Assembly (NCBI GenBank): GCA_009829735.1 | Contig: CM020618.1 | Coordinates: forward strand, 27,442,894-27,506,893 | DNA: 64,000 nt | Direction: 5' to 3' | From: Pyropia yezoensis | Taxonomy: Eukaryota > Rhodophyta > Bangiophyceae > Bangiales > Bangiaceae | Shown here: piece after piece, positions 63,767 to 64,000 of the stretch | How positions within the stretch are numbered: position 1 is the stretch's first letter | Layout: every line of letters begins with the position of its first letter | Made by a program: the position numbers and the translations under genes | The notes under the pieces: generated by a model | What the model was told of the DNA's origin: nothing | Seen by the model: the letters and a program-made list of their open reading frames with translations, nothing else | Databases searched by the model: none

Positions 63767-64000
63767 ATCATGTCACAGACTCCTTGGAAGAACAGGGATG
63801 CAAACTGGGGGCCATTGTCTGTTAAGACGGAGTCTGGAGGGCCGTAGGCAGCTATCCAGTATTCGCAGAAGGCTGACGTGACATCCAGAGCCGTAATGGT
63901 CCTCAGCGGGATCGCTCGAGTGAACTTGGAGAACCGGTCACAAAAGATGAGCAGGTATATGTTGCCACTGGATGTTTCAGGTAGGGGCCCCAGGATGTCC
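63767..64000 (-). pseudogene. pol: Element 4 Pol, integrase core (continues past the window)
   Basis: The minus frame encodes the integrase core up to the DNA transposon junction: DILGPLP at the window edge, ITALDVTSAFCEYWIAAYG, VLTDNGPQFASLF, then GVCDM. It is the missing upstream part of 48538-49476. It extends beyond base 64000. Confidence 0.88.

Overview
This window looks like GC-rich nuclear DNA of a eukaryotic alga, most plausibly a bangiophyte red alga (Porphyra/Pyropia type). The reasons are mostly intronless, very GC-rich host genes with Ala/Gly/Pro homopolymers, spliceosomal introns in the mobile DNA, a tRNA gene with a small insert in its anticodon loop, and dense Ty3/Gypsy retrotransposons. 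The species call is inference. No organelle, bacterial or CRISPR features were seen.

Layout. 0-5.5 kb: a PIF1-like helicase gene (+, one intron) convergent with an unknown gene (-). The unknown gene is split into three pieces (3717-5505, 16252-16426, 25397-25659) by two Ty3/Gypsy chromovirus-like elements. Element 1 is 5506-16251 (TSD CCTCA) and element 2 is 16427-25396 (TSD CTGTG). Removing both restores one reading frame. Both elements encode gag and pol on the minus strand and carry a long extra ORF on the opposite strand between pol and the 3' LTR.

25.7-27.6 kb is a GC-rich degenerate repeat tract. 27.9-40.3 kb is a host island: aspartyl aminopeptidase, a TIP41-like protein, a giant HEAT-like protein, a tRNA and a small secreted NTR/TIMP-like protein.

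42-64 kb is a nested set of insertions. Element 3 (+, from 42060) is cut at 45751 by element 4 (-, same LTR family, 3' LTR at 45752-46086). Element 4 is cut inside its integrase by a 14.3-kb DNA transposon (49477-63766, 19-bp terminal inverted repeats, 2-bp AT duplication). This transposon encodes a Plavaka/CACTA-type DDE transposase on the minus strand and a six-exon cargo gene on the plus strand, and contains a further LTR copy. The element 4 integrase resumes at 63769 and leaves the window on the right.

The most interesting signal is the antisense ORF: elements 1, 2 and 4 encode recognisably related proteins at the same place and in the same opposite orientation. It looks like a conserved accessory gene of these retroelements with its own promoter. 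Several broken ORFs carry isolated in-frame stops of the kind a C-to-T change produces.
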